From NCBI RefSeq assembly GCF_029625905.1, contig NZ_JARTLM010000004.1, positions 124,001 to 188,000 of the forward strand: a DNA stretch of 64,000 nucleotides, given 5' to 3'. Below, piece after piece: positions 56,684-64,000 of the stretch. The DNA comes from Hydrogenovibrio sp. 3SP14C1. Its GTDB lineage: Bacteria; Pseudomonadota; Gammaproteobacteria; Thiomicrospirales; Thiomicrospiraceae. The number at the start of each line of letters is the position of its first letter. The first letter of the stretch is position 1. A program made the position numbers and the translations under genes. The notes beneath the pieces were generated by a model. It saw nothing but the letters and a program-made list of their open reading frames with translations. It was not told the origin of the DNA and searched no databases.

Positions 56684-56832
56684 TTAATTCTTTTCAATCC
56701 TGTTTCTTCGTTTACCCGCTTCAGACGAGTGTGTTAGAACAACTTTATACATTTTCACAATAACACACCTTTTAAATCAACCACTTATTATAAGAGGTTC
56801 AGCATGCACTTTAATCTAAAAACCAATCTATT

Positions 56833-58869
56833 TTAACGCAAATCACCCACACCAACCATAGAACTTTTTAACCCTTTTAGATCATCACGCAATTTTGCGG
56901 CCAATTCAAAGTCTAAATCCTTTGCGGCTTGATACATTTGCTTTTCTATTCGCTTGATTTCAGAGGCTAATTGCGCCGGTGTCATACGCTGCATCTCACG
57001 CTGAGAATAGCCGCCTTCAGTCTCTGCTGCTTTCAGTTTTGCAGCTGAAGCACCCGGCTTCGGCGCATAAGGTGAATCTTCTAAAATATCCGTTATTTTT
57101 TTATTCAATTTCTGCGGCGTAATGCCTTTTTCTGTATTGTGCTCTATTTGTTTTGCACGGCGTCTTTCTGTCTCATCAATCGCTTTCTGCATTGACTTGG
57201 TAATTTTATCGGCATACAGAATGGCTTTGCCTGCCACGTTTCTAGCGGCACGGCCAATGGTCTGAATCAACGAACGATCAGAGCGCAAAAACCCTTCTTT
57301 ATCAGCATCTAAAATTGCGACTAACGACACTTCTGGAATATCCAACCCTTCTCTAAGCAAGTTGATCCCCACCAACACATCAAATTCGCCCAATCGCAGA
57401 TCACGGATGATTTCGATGCGCTCAACAGTATCAATATCGGAGTGCAAATAACGGACTCGCACATTGTGTTCTTCGAGATACTCAGTCAAATTCTCTGCCA
57501 TCCGCTTGGTTAAGGTCGTCACCAAAACACGTTCTTTCTTATCAGCGCGCAATCCGATCTCTCCGAGTAGATCATCCACTTGAGTAAGTGCTGGGCGAAC
57601 CTCTAAAACGGGGTCTAACAATCCTGTTGGACGAACCACTTGCTCGACAATTTTAGACTGGTGCTCTGCCTCATAATTTCCGGGTGTGGCTGACACAAAA
57701 ATAGTCTGCGGCATAATTTTTTCAAATTCGTCAAACCGCATTGGACGGTTATCCATTGCAGAAGGCAACCGGAAGCCGAAAGTGACCAGATTTTCTTTAC
57801 GAGAACGATCCCCTTTATACATCCCGCCAATCTGAGGAATGGTCACGTGACTTTCATCAATAAACATCAATGCGTTTTTAGGTAAATAATCCAGTAAGGT
57901 CGGAGGCGGTTCGCCAGAAGCTCTACCAGAAAGATAACGAGAGTAATTTTCTATCCCGGAACAATACCCTAGCTCAGACATCATCTCAATATCCAAACGC
58001 GTCCGCTCTTCCAAGCGTTGGGCTTCAACCAATTTATTTTGGCTGCGCAACTCTTCTAAACGACTGACCAATTCAACTTTTACCTGTTCAATCGTTTGCA
58101 ATACGCGTTCTTTCGGGGTCACATAATGCGACTTTGGATACACCGTAATTCGAGTTGGGCGAGTTAACACCTCTCCCGTTAACGGGTCAAACCAAGCTAA
58201 CGAGTCAACCTCATCATCAAAAAGTTCAATACGAATCGCATATTCCTCAGCTTCCGCAGGAAAAACATCAATCACATCCCCTCGCACCCGAAAACAGCCT
58301 CGCCACAGCTCGACATCATTACGAGTGTATTGCATCGTGGTTAATTTCTGCAGAACATCACGCTGTGTAATCGTATCACCCAAACGTAACTGCAAAATCA
58401 TCTTCAAATACTGATCGGGATCCCCCAGTCCGTAAATCGCAGAAACCGTTGCAATTAAGACCACATCCTTTCGTTCCATCAAAGCTTTAGTGGCAGACAG
58501 TCGCAATTGCTCGATCTGTTCATTGACAGATGAATCCTTGGAGATATACGTATCTGAAGCCGGAACGTAGGCTTCCGGCTGATAATAATCATAGTAAGAG
58601 ACAAAATATTCCACAGCGTTATGCGGGAAGAAACTTTTCATTTCGCCATAAAGCTGTGCCGCCAACGTTTTGTTATGCGCCAGGATAATGGTAGGTCTTT
58701 GCACACTGGCGATCACGTTTGCCATGGTAAAGGTCTTACCAGACCCAGTCACCCCGAGTAAGGTTTGAAAAGCTTCACCGTCTTCTAAGCCCTCTACCAA
58801 TTGCTCAATGGCAACAGGTTGGTCACCTGCGGGCTGATACTGAGAGACGATTTCAAATTTTTTTGCCAT
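56833..58869 (-). CDS. uvrB: Excinuclease ABC subunit B
   Basis: Helicase-like damage-verification subunit of nucleotide excision repair, 678 aa. Walker A is GVTGSGKT (39-46), and the beta-hairpin region contains [15 protein letters not shown]-box-like motif II is [11 protein letters not shown] and motif [11 protein letters not shown]. The C-terminal UVR motif ([20 protein letters not shown]) binds UvrC. All motifs are intact. No LexA box was seen in the upstream 280 bp. Confidence 0.97.
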   Translation of the reverse strand: MAKKFEIVSQYQPAGDQPVAIEQLVEGLEDGEAFQTLLGVTGSGKTFTMANVIASVQRPTIILAHNKTLAAQLYGEMKSFFPHNAVEYFVSYYDYYQPEAYVPASDTYISKDSSVNEQIEQLRLSATKALMERKDVVLIATVSAIYGLGDPDQYLKMILQLRLGDTITQRDVLQKLTTMQYTRNDVELWRGCFRVRGDVIDVFPAEAEEYAIRIELFDDEVDSLAWFDPLTGEVLTRPTRITVYPKSHYVTPKERVLQTIEQVKVELVSRLEELRSQNKLVEAQRLEERTRLDIEMMSELGYCSGIENYSRYLSGRASGEPPPTLLDYLPKNALMFIDESHVTIPQIGGMYKGDRSRKENLVTFGFRLPSAMDNRPMRFDEFEKIMPQTIFVSATPGNYEAEHQSKIVEQVVRPTGLLDPVLEVRPALTQVDDLLGEIGLRADKKERVLVTTLTKRMAENLTEYLEEHNVRVRYLHSDIDTVERIEIIRDLRLGEFDVLVGINLLREGLDIPEVSLVAILDADKEGFLRSDRSLIQTIGRAARNVAGKAILYADKITKSMQKAIDETERRRAKQIEHNTEKGITPQKLNKKITDILEDSPYAPKPGASAAKLKAAETEGGYSQREMQRMTPAQLASEIKRIEKQMYQAAKDLDFELAAKLRDDLKGLKSSMVGVGDLR

Positions 58870-59060
58870 AGTAACGTGTTTCTAACCCTTATAAATGCTG
58901 CGAAAAACATACATTTGTCTTTGAAAATCAATACTTGTGCTAATTATGCCTACTTATTTGACGTTTTGCGCCAAAGTTACCGAATTTTCTCTTAAAAAAA
59001 AGCCCATTTGGTTGTAAAATAACTGAAACATTTTACCTGAGAGCTGAACAGAACAAAACC

Positions 59061-59103
59061 GTGTATTTCGTGAAGTAATAACTCTATTTCACTGTTCATA
59101 CAC
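59061..59103. promoter_or_regulatory. Compound dyad upstream of the aminotransferase gene
   Basis: GTGTAT (59061-59066) pairs with ATACAC (59098-59103), and inside them GTGAA (59070-59074) pairs with TTCAC (59088-59092). It begins 89 bp before the ATG. It could be a regulator site or a leader hairpin. Confidence 0.35.
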
Positions 59104-59149
59104 AATTAAACTGTGAAGCAATCCAAAACATGAATGAGACCCTTACATT

Positions 59150-60334
59150 ATGTCCAGATTGTCTAATCGCGTTAATCGAGTAAAACCCTCTCTGACTTTA
59201 GTCATCTCTGCCAAAGCGGCAGAGCTGAAAAGAGCCGGGAAAGATATCATCAGCTTAGGTGCGGGCGAGCCTGATTTCGATACTCCAGATCACATTAAAG
59301 CGGCGGGTATCAGCGCAATTCAAAATGGTCAAACGCGCTATACACCTGTTGATGGGACACCCGAATTAAAAGAAGCGGTTATTGCAAAATTCAAACGCGA
59401 CAATAATCTCACTTACGGTATGGACCAAATATTGGTCTCATCAGGTGGTAAACAAAGTTTCTACAACTTGTGCCAAGGGCTATTAAACGAAGGTGATGAA
59501 GTGGTCATCCCTGCCCCGTACTGGGTTTCTTACCCTGACATGGCACTTTTGGCAGGCGGCGAGCCAATCATCATCGAAGCCGATATTCAGCAGGGCTTTA
59601 AAATCACGCCACAGCAATTAGAATCGGCCATCACCCCTAAAACCAAAATGGTGGTGATTAACAGTCCGTCTAACCCGACTGGAGCAGTTTACACTGCGGA
59701 TGAGCTTAAAGCATTAGGCGAGGTCTTAAAGCAATACCCAGAAATCGTTATTGCATCAGATGACATGTATGAACACATCCTGCTGAACGACATCCCTTTC
59801 ACTAATATTCTAGAAGTCTGCCCAGAGCTAACCGATAGAACCGTCGTCATGAATGGTGTTTCTAAAGCCTACTCTATGACCGGCTGGCGCATTGGATATG
59901 CAGGCGGCCCTAAAGACCTTATCGCTGCCATGCGTAAAGTTCAGTCTCAAAGCACGTCAAATCCATGTTCAATTTCACAAGCGGCATCCACTGAAGCCCT
60001 TAATGGTCCACAGGAATGCATCCAGACCATGTTGACAGAATTTAAAAAACGCCATGCCTTTGTGGTGGAACGCATCAACGAAATCCCGGGATTCAAATGC
60101 ATTCCTGCCGCTGGCGCTTTCTATGCCTTTATGGATGTAAAAGACGCGATGAAGCAAAAAGGCTATAAAACGGATGCTGATTTTGCGACCGCGATTTTGG
60201 AAGAGGTTGATGTGGCGGCGGTACCAGGTTCTGGTTTTGGTGCCGAAGGTCACTTGCGTATTTCATTCGCAACCAGCATGGTCAACTTAATTAATGCGTT
60301 GGATCGCATTGACAGTTTCATGCAGGACGCTTAA
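59150..60334 (+). CDS. Class I aspartate aminotransferase family (AspC-like)
   Basis: PLP-dependent transaminase of 394 aa, of the type common in thermophiles and many proteobacteria (Igamma/Ib). Landmarks are LGAGEPDFDTPDHI, SPSNPTGAVY, the internal-aldimine lysine in NGVSKAYSMTGWR and the substrate-binding Arg in LRISFAT. It probably handles aspartate/2-oxoglutarate; prephenate activity also occurs in the subfamily. It is a single-gene unit that ends at a strong palindrome terminator. Confidence 0.93.
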   Translation: MSRLSNRVNRVKPSLTLVISAKAAELKRAGKDIISLGAGEPDFDTPDHIKAAGISAIQNGQTRYTPVDGTPELKEAVIAKFKRDNNLTYGMDQILVSSGGKQSFYNLCQGLLNEGDEVVIPAPYWVSYPDMALLAGGEPIIIEADIQQGFKITPQQLESAITPKTKMVVINSPSNPTGAVYTADELKALGEVLKQYPEIVIASDDMYEHILLNDIPFTNILEVCPELTDRTVVMNGVSKAYSMTGWRIGYAGGPKDLIAAMRKVQSQSTSNPCSISQAASTEALNGPQECIQTMLTEFKKRHAFVVERINEIPGFKCIPAAGAFYAFMDVKDAMKQKGYKTDADFATAILEEVDVAAVPGSGFGAEGHLRISFATSMVNLINALDRIDSFMQDA

Positions 60335-60350
60335 TTTTCGACTTTTCCTT

Positions 60351-60378
60351 AAAAACCGCCAGGCCTGGCGGTTTTTTT
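60351..60378 (+). terminator. Intrinsic terminator with CCAGGCCTGG core
   Basis: A 26-bp perfect palindrome (60351-60376, arms AAAAACCGCCAGG) is followed by a run of T on the plus strand, 17 bp past the aminotransferase stop. It also works in principle for the convergent nudE gene, whose stop lies about 30 bp away. Confidence 0.92.
60359..60368. repeat. Iterated palindrome CCAGGCCTGG, terminator copy
   Basis: Exact copy forming the tip of the terminator hairpin between convergent genes. Confidence 0.92.
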
Positions 60379-60407
60379 ATGTCAACTAAATGCCCAAAAG
60401 GCATTTA

Positions 60408-60956
60408 TCAAATGTGTTTTAAATGCTGCAATGTCAACATTAAAGCCGCATAAGCACGACCTTCTGAAAACTCTGGATGCGCCAACAACGCTGGCCAATC
60501 TTTAACCGGCCAGTGCACAACTTCTAGAGGTTCAGGTTCATCGCCCTCTGCTTCGCTAGGAGACAAATCTGTCGCCAAAACCAAATGTGTTTGATGAGAC
60601 ATATAGCCTGCGGCGAGGGTCACGGAATCCATTAAAACAATTTCGGCCGGTAACAACCCAATTTCCTCTTGGCTTTCGCGAAGCACAGTTTGCTCCCAAG
60701 TCTCCCCTGGATCAATCTTGCCCTTTGGAAACCCTAGTTCATAGCGTTCAACCCCTGCCGCATATTCTCGAATCAGCACCAAGCAGTCATCCATAATCGG
60801 TACAATTAAAACAGCACCATGGACAGAGCTCACTAATCGTTCAAATTGAACTTGTGTATCATTTCCATAGACAATATCCAAGCCTTCCACGGTAAAAATA
60901 CGCGTGTTAGCCAGTTCTTTTTTCGTTAGAATAACGGGCGTTTTTTTCTTTTTCAT
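60408..60956 (-). CDS. nudE: Nudix hydrolase NudE-like (ADP compounds hydrolase)
   Basis: Hydrolyses ADP-ribose and similar nucleotide diphosphates. From the ATG at 60956 it is 182 aa. The Nudix box is complete: GFPKGKIDPGE followed by REsQEEIG-type residues (RESQEEIGLLP). A longer frame from 61010 overlaps the divergent yrfG start and is less likely. The preferred start has no ribosome site but a TATTAT 7 bp upstream, so the mRNA may be leaderless. It is adjacent to a yrfG-like gene, as in E. coli where nudE and yrfG lie close together. Confidence 0.88.
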   Translation of the reverse strand: MKKKKTPVILTKKELANTRIFTVEGLDIVYGNDTQVQFERLVSSVHGAVLIVPIMDDCLVLIREYAAGVERYELGFPKGKIDPGETWEQTVLRESQEEIGLLPAEIVLMDSVTLAAGYMSHQTHLVLATDLSPSEAEGDEPEPLEVVHWPVKDWPALLAHPEFSEGRAYAALMLTLQHLKHI

Positions 60957-60986
60957 AAAAAGAATAATACGAAAATAGGAGTCAAA

Positions 60987-61667
60987 ATGCGAATTAATCC
61001 CACCCCACAAGGCCTAGAAATTCCATGGCAAGACATTGAAACAGTGCTATTAGATATGGACGGCACCTTACTAGACCTGCATTTTGACTGGCATTTTTGG
61101 ATGGAATACGTTCCACAAATGTACGCAAAACAAAATCATATTGCGCTAGAAGAAGCCAACAAAATCATCAGAGCTAAAATTCATTCGCAACAAGGCACTC
61201 TAAATTGGTACTGTTTGGATTACTGGACAGAACAACTCGATTTACCGATTACCGAACTTAAACATGAATTGAAACACATGATCCAAGCACACCCTGAAGT
61301 GATTACGTTTTTACAACGTTTACGAACTTTAGGCAAAGACGTTGTTATGGTGACGAATGCCCACCGAGACAGCTTGGCGATCAAGCTGGAAATGACCGAA
61401 ATTGGTAATTATTTCGATGAAATGATTTCCTCACATGACTTTGGTATGCCGAAAGAAAATGAAGCGTTATGGCAAGAAATTGAAAATAAGTTTGGATATA
61501 ACCCAACCACAACGTTGCTAATTGATGATAATTTACAGGCTTTACAATCCGCTTCGGATTATGGAATCCGTTATCAATTGGCTGCCGTGCATGTCAGCCC
61601 CAAGATGGAAAAAATTGATCCTAAGGGCTTTCCGAGCTTTGAAAACTTTAACGAAATCATGCCTTAA
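60987..61667 (+). CDS. yrfG: HAD-family nucleotidase YrfG-like (GMP/IMP)
   Basis: Haloacid dehalogenase-like phosphatase of 226 aa. The motif I aspartates are in LLDMDGTLLD (Asp23, Asp25), motif II in VTNAHRD, and motif III/IV in FGMPKEN and LIDDN. Size and the DWHFWMEYVP cap region match YrfG, a purine nucleotide 5'-nucleotidase. A TAGGAG ribosome site precedes the start. It is divergent from nudE with a 30-bp gap. Confidence 0.88.
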   Translation: MRINPTPQGLEIPWQDIETVLLDMDGTLLDLHFDWHFWMEYVPQMYAKQNHIALEEANKIIRAKIHSQQGTLNWYCLDYWTEQLDLPITELKHELKHMIQAHPEVITFLQRLRTLGKDVVMVTNAHRDSLAIKLEMTEIGNYFDEMISSHDFGMPKENEALWQEIENKFGYNPTTTLLIDDNLQALQSASDYGIRYQLAAVHVSPKMEKIDPKGFPSFENFNEIMP

Positions 61668-61671
61668 TAAG

Positions 61672-62307
61672 TTATGATTTAGAGGTCAACACAAACACAC
61701 TCTCCGTCGTTTGAACTCCTTTTCGCTCAAAGATCTCCGAGTCAATTTTTTCGATATCGAACATGTCTCCAAATAAGTCTTTGACCTCTGATTCAGACAC
61801 CGCAAATGGCGGTCCTGATTGCAAAGATTGATCATAATCCATCGCAATCAAAAAAATAGGCACGTCCGGTGCCAAAATGGTTTTCAAATGCATGGCATAT
61901 TGCTGACGCATTTTCAAAGGCAATGCAACCAAAGCAGCTCGATCATAAACCGCCTTAACGGACGCACAATCTTCTGCCGATAAATCAAAGAAATCACCGC
62001 AAAGCAAAGTCATGTCTTCTACTTCATAACCAGAAAAAAGGGGATGCTGTATGGAAGTTGCCTGCAGATTATGCTCAGATAAAAATGCTTGCAGCGCCGG
62101 TTTGTTTAACTCCACACCCAAAACGGCATGACCTTGTTGTGATAACCAGAGCATATCCAACGATTTGCCACACAAAGGCACTAAGACTTGCTCGTGACCT
62201 TCTAAGTTTAATTTTTCCCAATACGTTGCTAAAAAGGCATTCACATTTGACTGATGAAATCCAACTCGTCCACTGCGCCACATTTGATGCCAAAAATCTG
62301 CTTCCAT
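61672..62307 (-). CDS. tpm: Thiopurine S-methyltransferase-like SAM enzyme
   Basis: SAM-dependent methyltransferase of 211 aa, of the TPMT family, which in bacteria handles thiopurine-like, selenium or tellurium substrates. Landmarks are FWHQMWRSGRVGFHQS, VPLCGKSLDMLWLSQQGH, VYDRAALVALP. The start at 62307 has AAGGATGGGG upstream; a longer frame to 62364 has no ribosome site. It is convergent with yrfG (4-bp gap) and divergent from the thioredoxin-like gene. Confidence 0.9.
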   Translation of the reverse strand: MEADFWHQMWRSGRVGFHQSNVNAFLATYWEKLNLEGHEQVLVPLCGKSLDMLWLSQQGHAVLGVELNKPALQAFLSEHNLQATSIQHPLFSGYEVEDMTLLCGDFFDLSAEDCASVKAVYDRAALVALPLKMRQQYAMHLKTILAPDVPIFLIAMDYDQSLQSGPPFAVSESEVKDLFGDMFDIEKIDSEIFERKGVQTTESVFVLTSKS

Positions 62308-62384
62308 ACCCCATCCTTTGTTATGATTTGCGCTAAAGATACTGTTTCCCAGTACAAAATTCAAAAAATGAGTTATTTATTTAC

Positions 62385-62951
62385 ATGAAAAAACCGTCTT
62401 CAACACCGCCGCCTTCTCAAAAAGAGGATTCAGAAACGAATGCACCATTGCCTTACTTACAGCGCAACTGGGTCAAAAACCTGCTCACAGCCGTTTTCTT
62501 TATCGCCCTGTATCTTGCCATTCGCCCTTTTATGCAAGGAGATGTCGCTGAAGGTGTCGCCCCGACACTGCAAACCGAATCCATTACTGGAAAGGCCATT
62601 CATTTAAAAGATTATCAAGGAAAACCAGTGATGGTTCACTTTTGGGCAACCTGGTGCCCGATTTGTGAGTTTGAGCGCGATGGCATCGAAGCCATCGCTA
62701 AAGATTACGCAGTCATTAACATTGCCACTCAATCCAACGATGATGAAGGTTTGTTAACGTATGCCAATGTTCATAATATGAATGCCGACATCATCGTTAA
62801 TGATTTTGACGGAACCTTAATGAAACAGTTTGGCGCACGAGCCGTCCCCGCAACCTTTATTATCGGCCCCGAAGGGAAGATTGAGTTTGTTGAAGTCGGC
62901 TATTCCACTAGCTTAGGGTTAAAAGCCCGTCTCTGGTGGCTGAGTCAGTAG
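62385..62951 (+). CDS. Membrane-anchored thioredoxin-like protein (ScsD/TlpA-type)
   Basis: Protein of 188 aa with a short Pro- and Ser-rich cytoplasmic tail, one membrane helix at about residues 31-48, and a periplasmic thioredoxin fold with the active site WCPIC (Cys91, Cys94). The PATFII motif supplies the cis-Pro. It resembles ScsD, TlpA and CcmG-like oxidoreductases; the partner is not known. It is followed 12 bp later by the methyltransferase-like gene. Confidence 0.88.
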   Translation: MKKPSSTPPPSQKEDSETNAPLPYLQRNWVKNLLTAVFFIALYLAIRPFMQGDVAEGVAPTLQTESITGKAIHLKDYQGKPVMVHFWATWCPICEFERDGIEAIAKDYAVINIATQSNDDEGLLTYANVHNMNADIIVNDFDGTLMKQFGARAVPATFIIGPEGKIEFVEVGYSTSLGLKARLWWLSQ

Positions 62952-62963
62952 TCTCGTTTTTCT

Positions 62964-63635
62964 ATGGCAAAACATCCCAACGGTTCCATAACGTATAGTG
63001 CACGTGATGAATTTGGTTTAATCCAAGTTGTTGATAATGACATCACCCGAAGTCTCTATTTTGATTCTCTGGTAGAACAAAGCCGTTACTATTTCAACGC
63101 CCCTCTCACATTGGCGTTTGAGTATCAGGCTTGCTTGCTGGAAGATGCGTTAGAAAAGGCACATTCCTCTCGCGTTCAGTCTATTTTAATGCTGGGGTTA
63201 GGCGGCGGCAGCCTGGCAAGCCAACTGCATAGTGTTCTACCAAACTGCCAACAAACATTAGTTGAACTACGTGAAGCGGTCATTCAGATTGCCTATCGTT
63301 ATTTTTATTTGCCAGAGACGCCTCAAATCGAGACCATTCAAGCAGATGCCCAAGCCTTTGTGCAACACTCCCCTCAACAATACAATCTGATTATTGTAGA
63401 TTTGTATGACAACGAAAGTATGCCTTGGGCCTTTACTGAAGAGGCATTTCTATCCCAATTACTCAGCCTAGTCTCTCCCTCTGGCCGAATTTTATTTAAT
63501 TTATGGAAAAGCTCTCCCGAAAAGACCTTAGCCGTCCTGGAATTTTGGGACCAATGCTCTTATGCCAACATCAAAACCAGAGAAATCCAATCCAGTGGAA
63601 ACATTATTCTTTGTGTAGACATGGTCAAACGTTAG
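62964..63635 (+). CDS. Spermidine-synthase-like protein
   Basis: Protein of 223 aa with a Rossmann methyltransferase-type fold related to polyamine synthases (SILMLGLGGGSLASQL, TLVELREAVIQIAYRYFYLP, YNLIIVDLYDNESMPWAF). It is shorter than SpeE (about 280 aa) and lacks the full N-terminal strand domain, so its activity as a true spermidine synthase is doubtful. It forms a pair with the thioredoxin-like gene. Confidence 0.75.
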   Translation: MAKHPNGSITYSARDEFGLIQVVDNDITRSLYFDSLVEQSRYYFNAPLTLAFEYQACLLEDALEKAHSSRVQSILMLGLGGGSLASQLHSVLPNCQQTLVELREAVIQIAYRYFYLPETPQIETIQADAQAFVQHSPQQYNLIIVDLYDNESMPWAFTEEAFLSQLLSLVSPSGRILFNLWKSSPEKTLAVLEFWDQCSYANIKTREIQSSGNIILCVDMVKR

Positions 63636-63726
63636 AGACTAAAAAACCCATCCTGCCTTTTCTCAAAGCGAACTGATTAAATTGATTTCACTCGTTATAT
63701 TGCAACCTCAGAAAATAACGATAAAA

Positions 63727-63743
63727 TACCCTGCTCCAGGGTA
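63727..63743. other. Small hairpin TACCCTG-CTC-CAGGGTA
   Basis: A 7-bp perfect stem with a 3-base loop lies between the spermidine-synthase-like gene and the ABC-F gene. No T-run follows on the plus strand, so terminator function is uncertain. The rest of 63636-63879 shows nothing clear. Confidence 0.4.
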
Positions 63744-63879
63744 AAAGATGTCTCGGATACTTACGTGGTAAAATAACCGACGAATCCCTAGATAAAATTC
63801 TGCCCCAAACAGACACTCACTAACCGTCAATTGAACGGCTTAGTCCAAATGAACCCTCAACCAAAAGATATCGAATTTT

Positions 63880-64000
63880 ATGGCTTTGCTTTTCTTGCGC
63901 GACACGTCCTTGAGTTATGGAACTCATACCCTTTTCAATAAAGTTTCCTTTAAAGTCGAACCCAATGAACGCGTCTGTATCGTAGGACGAAATGGAGAAG
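63880..64000 (+). CDS. ABC-F ATPase (Uup-like), N-terminal fragment cut by window end
   Basis: The first 40 codons are present: MALLFLRDTSLSYGTHTLF, then FKVEPNERVCIVGRNGE at the start of the first Walker A. The start and spacing match Uup and other ABC-F translation or genome-stability factors. The rest lies beyond the window. The ribosome site is weak. Confidence 0.8.
   Translation, partial: MALLFLRDTSLSYGTHTLFNKVSFKVEPNERVCIVGRNGE

Noticed and set aside
58870-59149. LexA box upstream of uvrB
   Set aside because: No CTGT-N8-ACAG pattern was found by eye in this interval.
62964-63635. True spermidine synthase SpeE
   Set aside because: The protein is about 60 residues shorter than SpeE and lacks the full N-terminal domain; kept as spermidine-synthase-like only.

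Overview
The window looks like a moderate-GC gammaproteobacterial chromosome. It is most consistent with the sulfur-oxidising Thiomicrospira/Hydrogenovibrio/Thiomicrorhabdus group, though that placement is inference from gene content. Supporting content includes lptF/lptG divergent from pepA-holC, sspA-sspB, efp-epmA-epmB, a KorAB-type 2-oxoacid:ferredoxin oxidoreductase, and a mevalonate pathway in place of any visible MEP gene. No rRNA and no CRISPR array were seen.

Layout. 0-15 kb: RND efflux pump with adaptor, AlkC-type DNA glycosylase, RDD protein, YgjP-like metallopeptidase, RluA-type pseudouridine synthase, a very small lipoprotein, korA-korB plus a translationally coupled unknown gene, HIRAN protein, exonuclease, universal stress protein and gamma-glutamyltranspeptidase. 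15-19.8 kb: ppiC divergent from the first mevalonate operon (HMG-CoA reductase, type 2 IPP isomerase, HMG-CoA synthase), then an AEC transporter. 19.8-25.7 kb: a 5.8 kb integrated element bounded by two perfect 95-bp copies of a whole tRNA-Ser(GGA) gene. It carries a P4-type integrase, an unfamiliar 865-aa helicase-like protein, a lipoprotein and 1.1 kb of repeat-rich, foldable non-coding DNA. 25.7-36.1 kb: an outer-membrane barrel gene and a Tad/Flp pilus operon (flp, tadE-like, cpaB, secretin, tadZ, tadA, tadB, tadC, tadD, tadG-like). 36.4-40.3 kb: a heme-binding-like protein, then the second mevalonate operon (mevalonate kinase, probable phosphomevalonate kinase, diphosphomevalonate decarboxylase). 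40.4-64 kb: sspB/sspA, epmA/efp/epmB, an envelope glycosylation group, lptG/lptF, pepA, holC, pilT, an M14 peptidase, an L,D-transpeptidase with its partner, uvrB, an aminotransferase, nudE/yrfG, a TPMT-like enzyme, a thioredoxin-like protein, a spermidine-synthase-like protein and the start of an ABC-F ATPase.

Together the two mevalonate operons supply every step from acetoacetyl-CoA to IPP/DMAPP; only the thiolase is not in the window.

The most unusual sequence-level signal is a highly iterated palindrome, CCAGGCCTGG. By eye it occurs 12 times exactly, and three more times with one outer base changed, where about 0.06 copies are expected for a given 10-mer. Copies lie inside genes (always read as Gln-Ala-Trp or Pro-Gly-Leu) and in intergenic hairpins, including at least two terminators and the loop of a third. 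No copy lies in the tRNA-Ser element.
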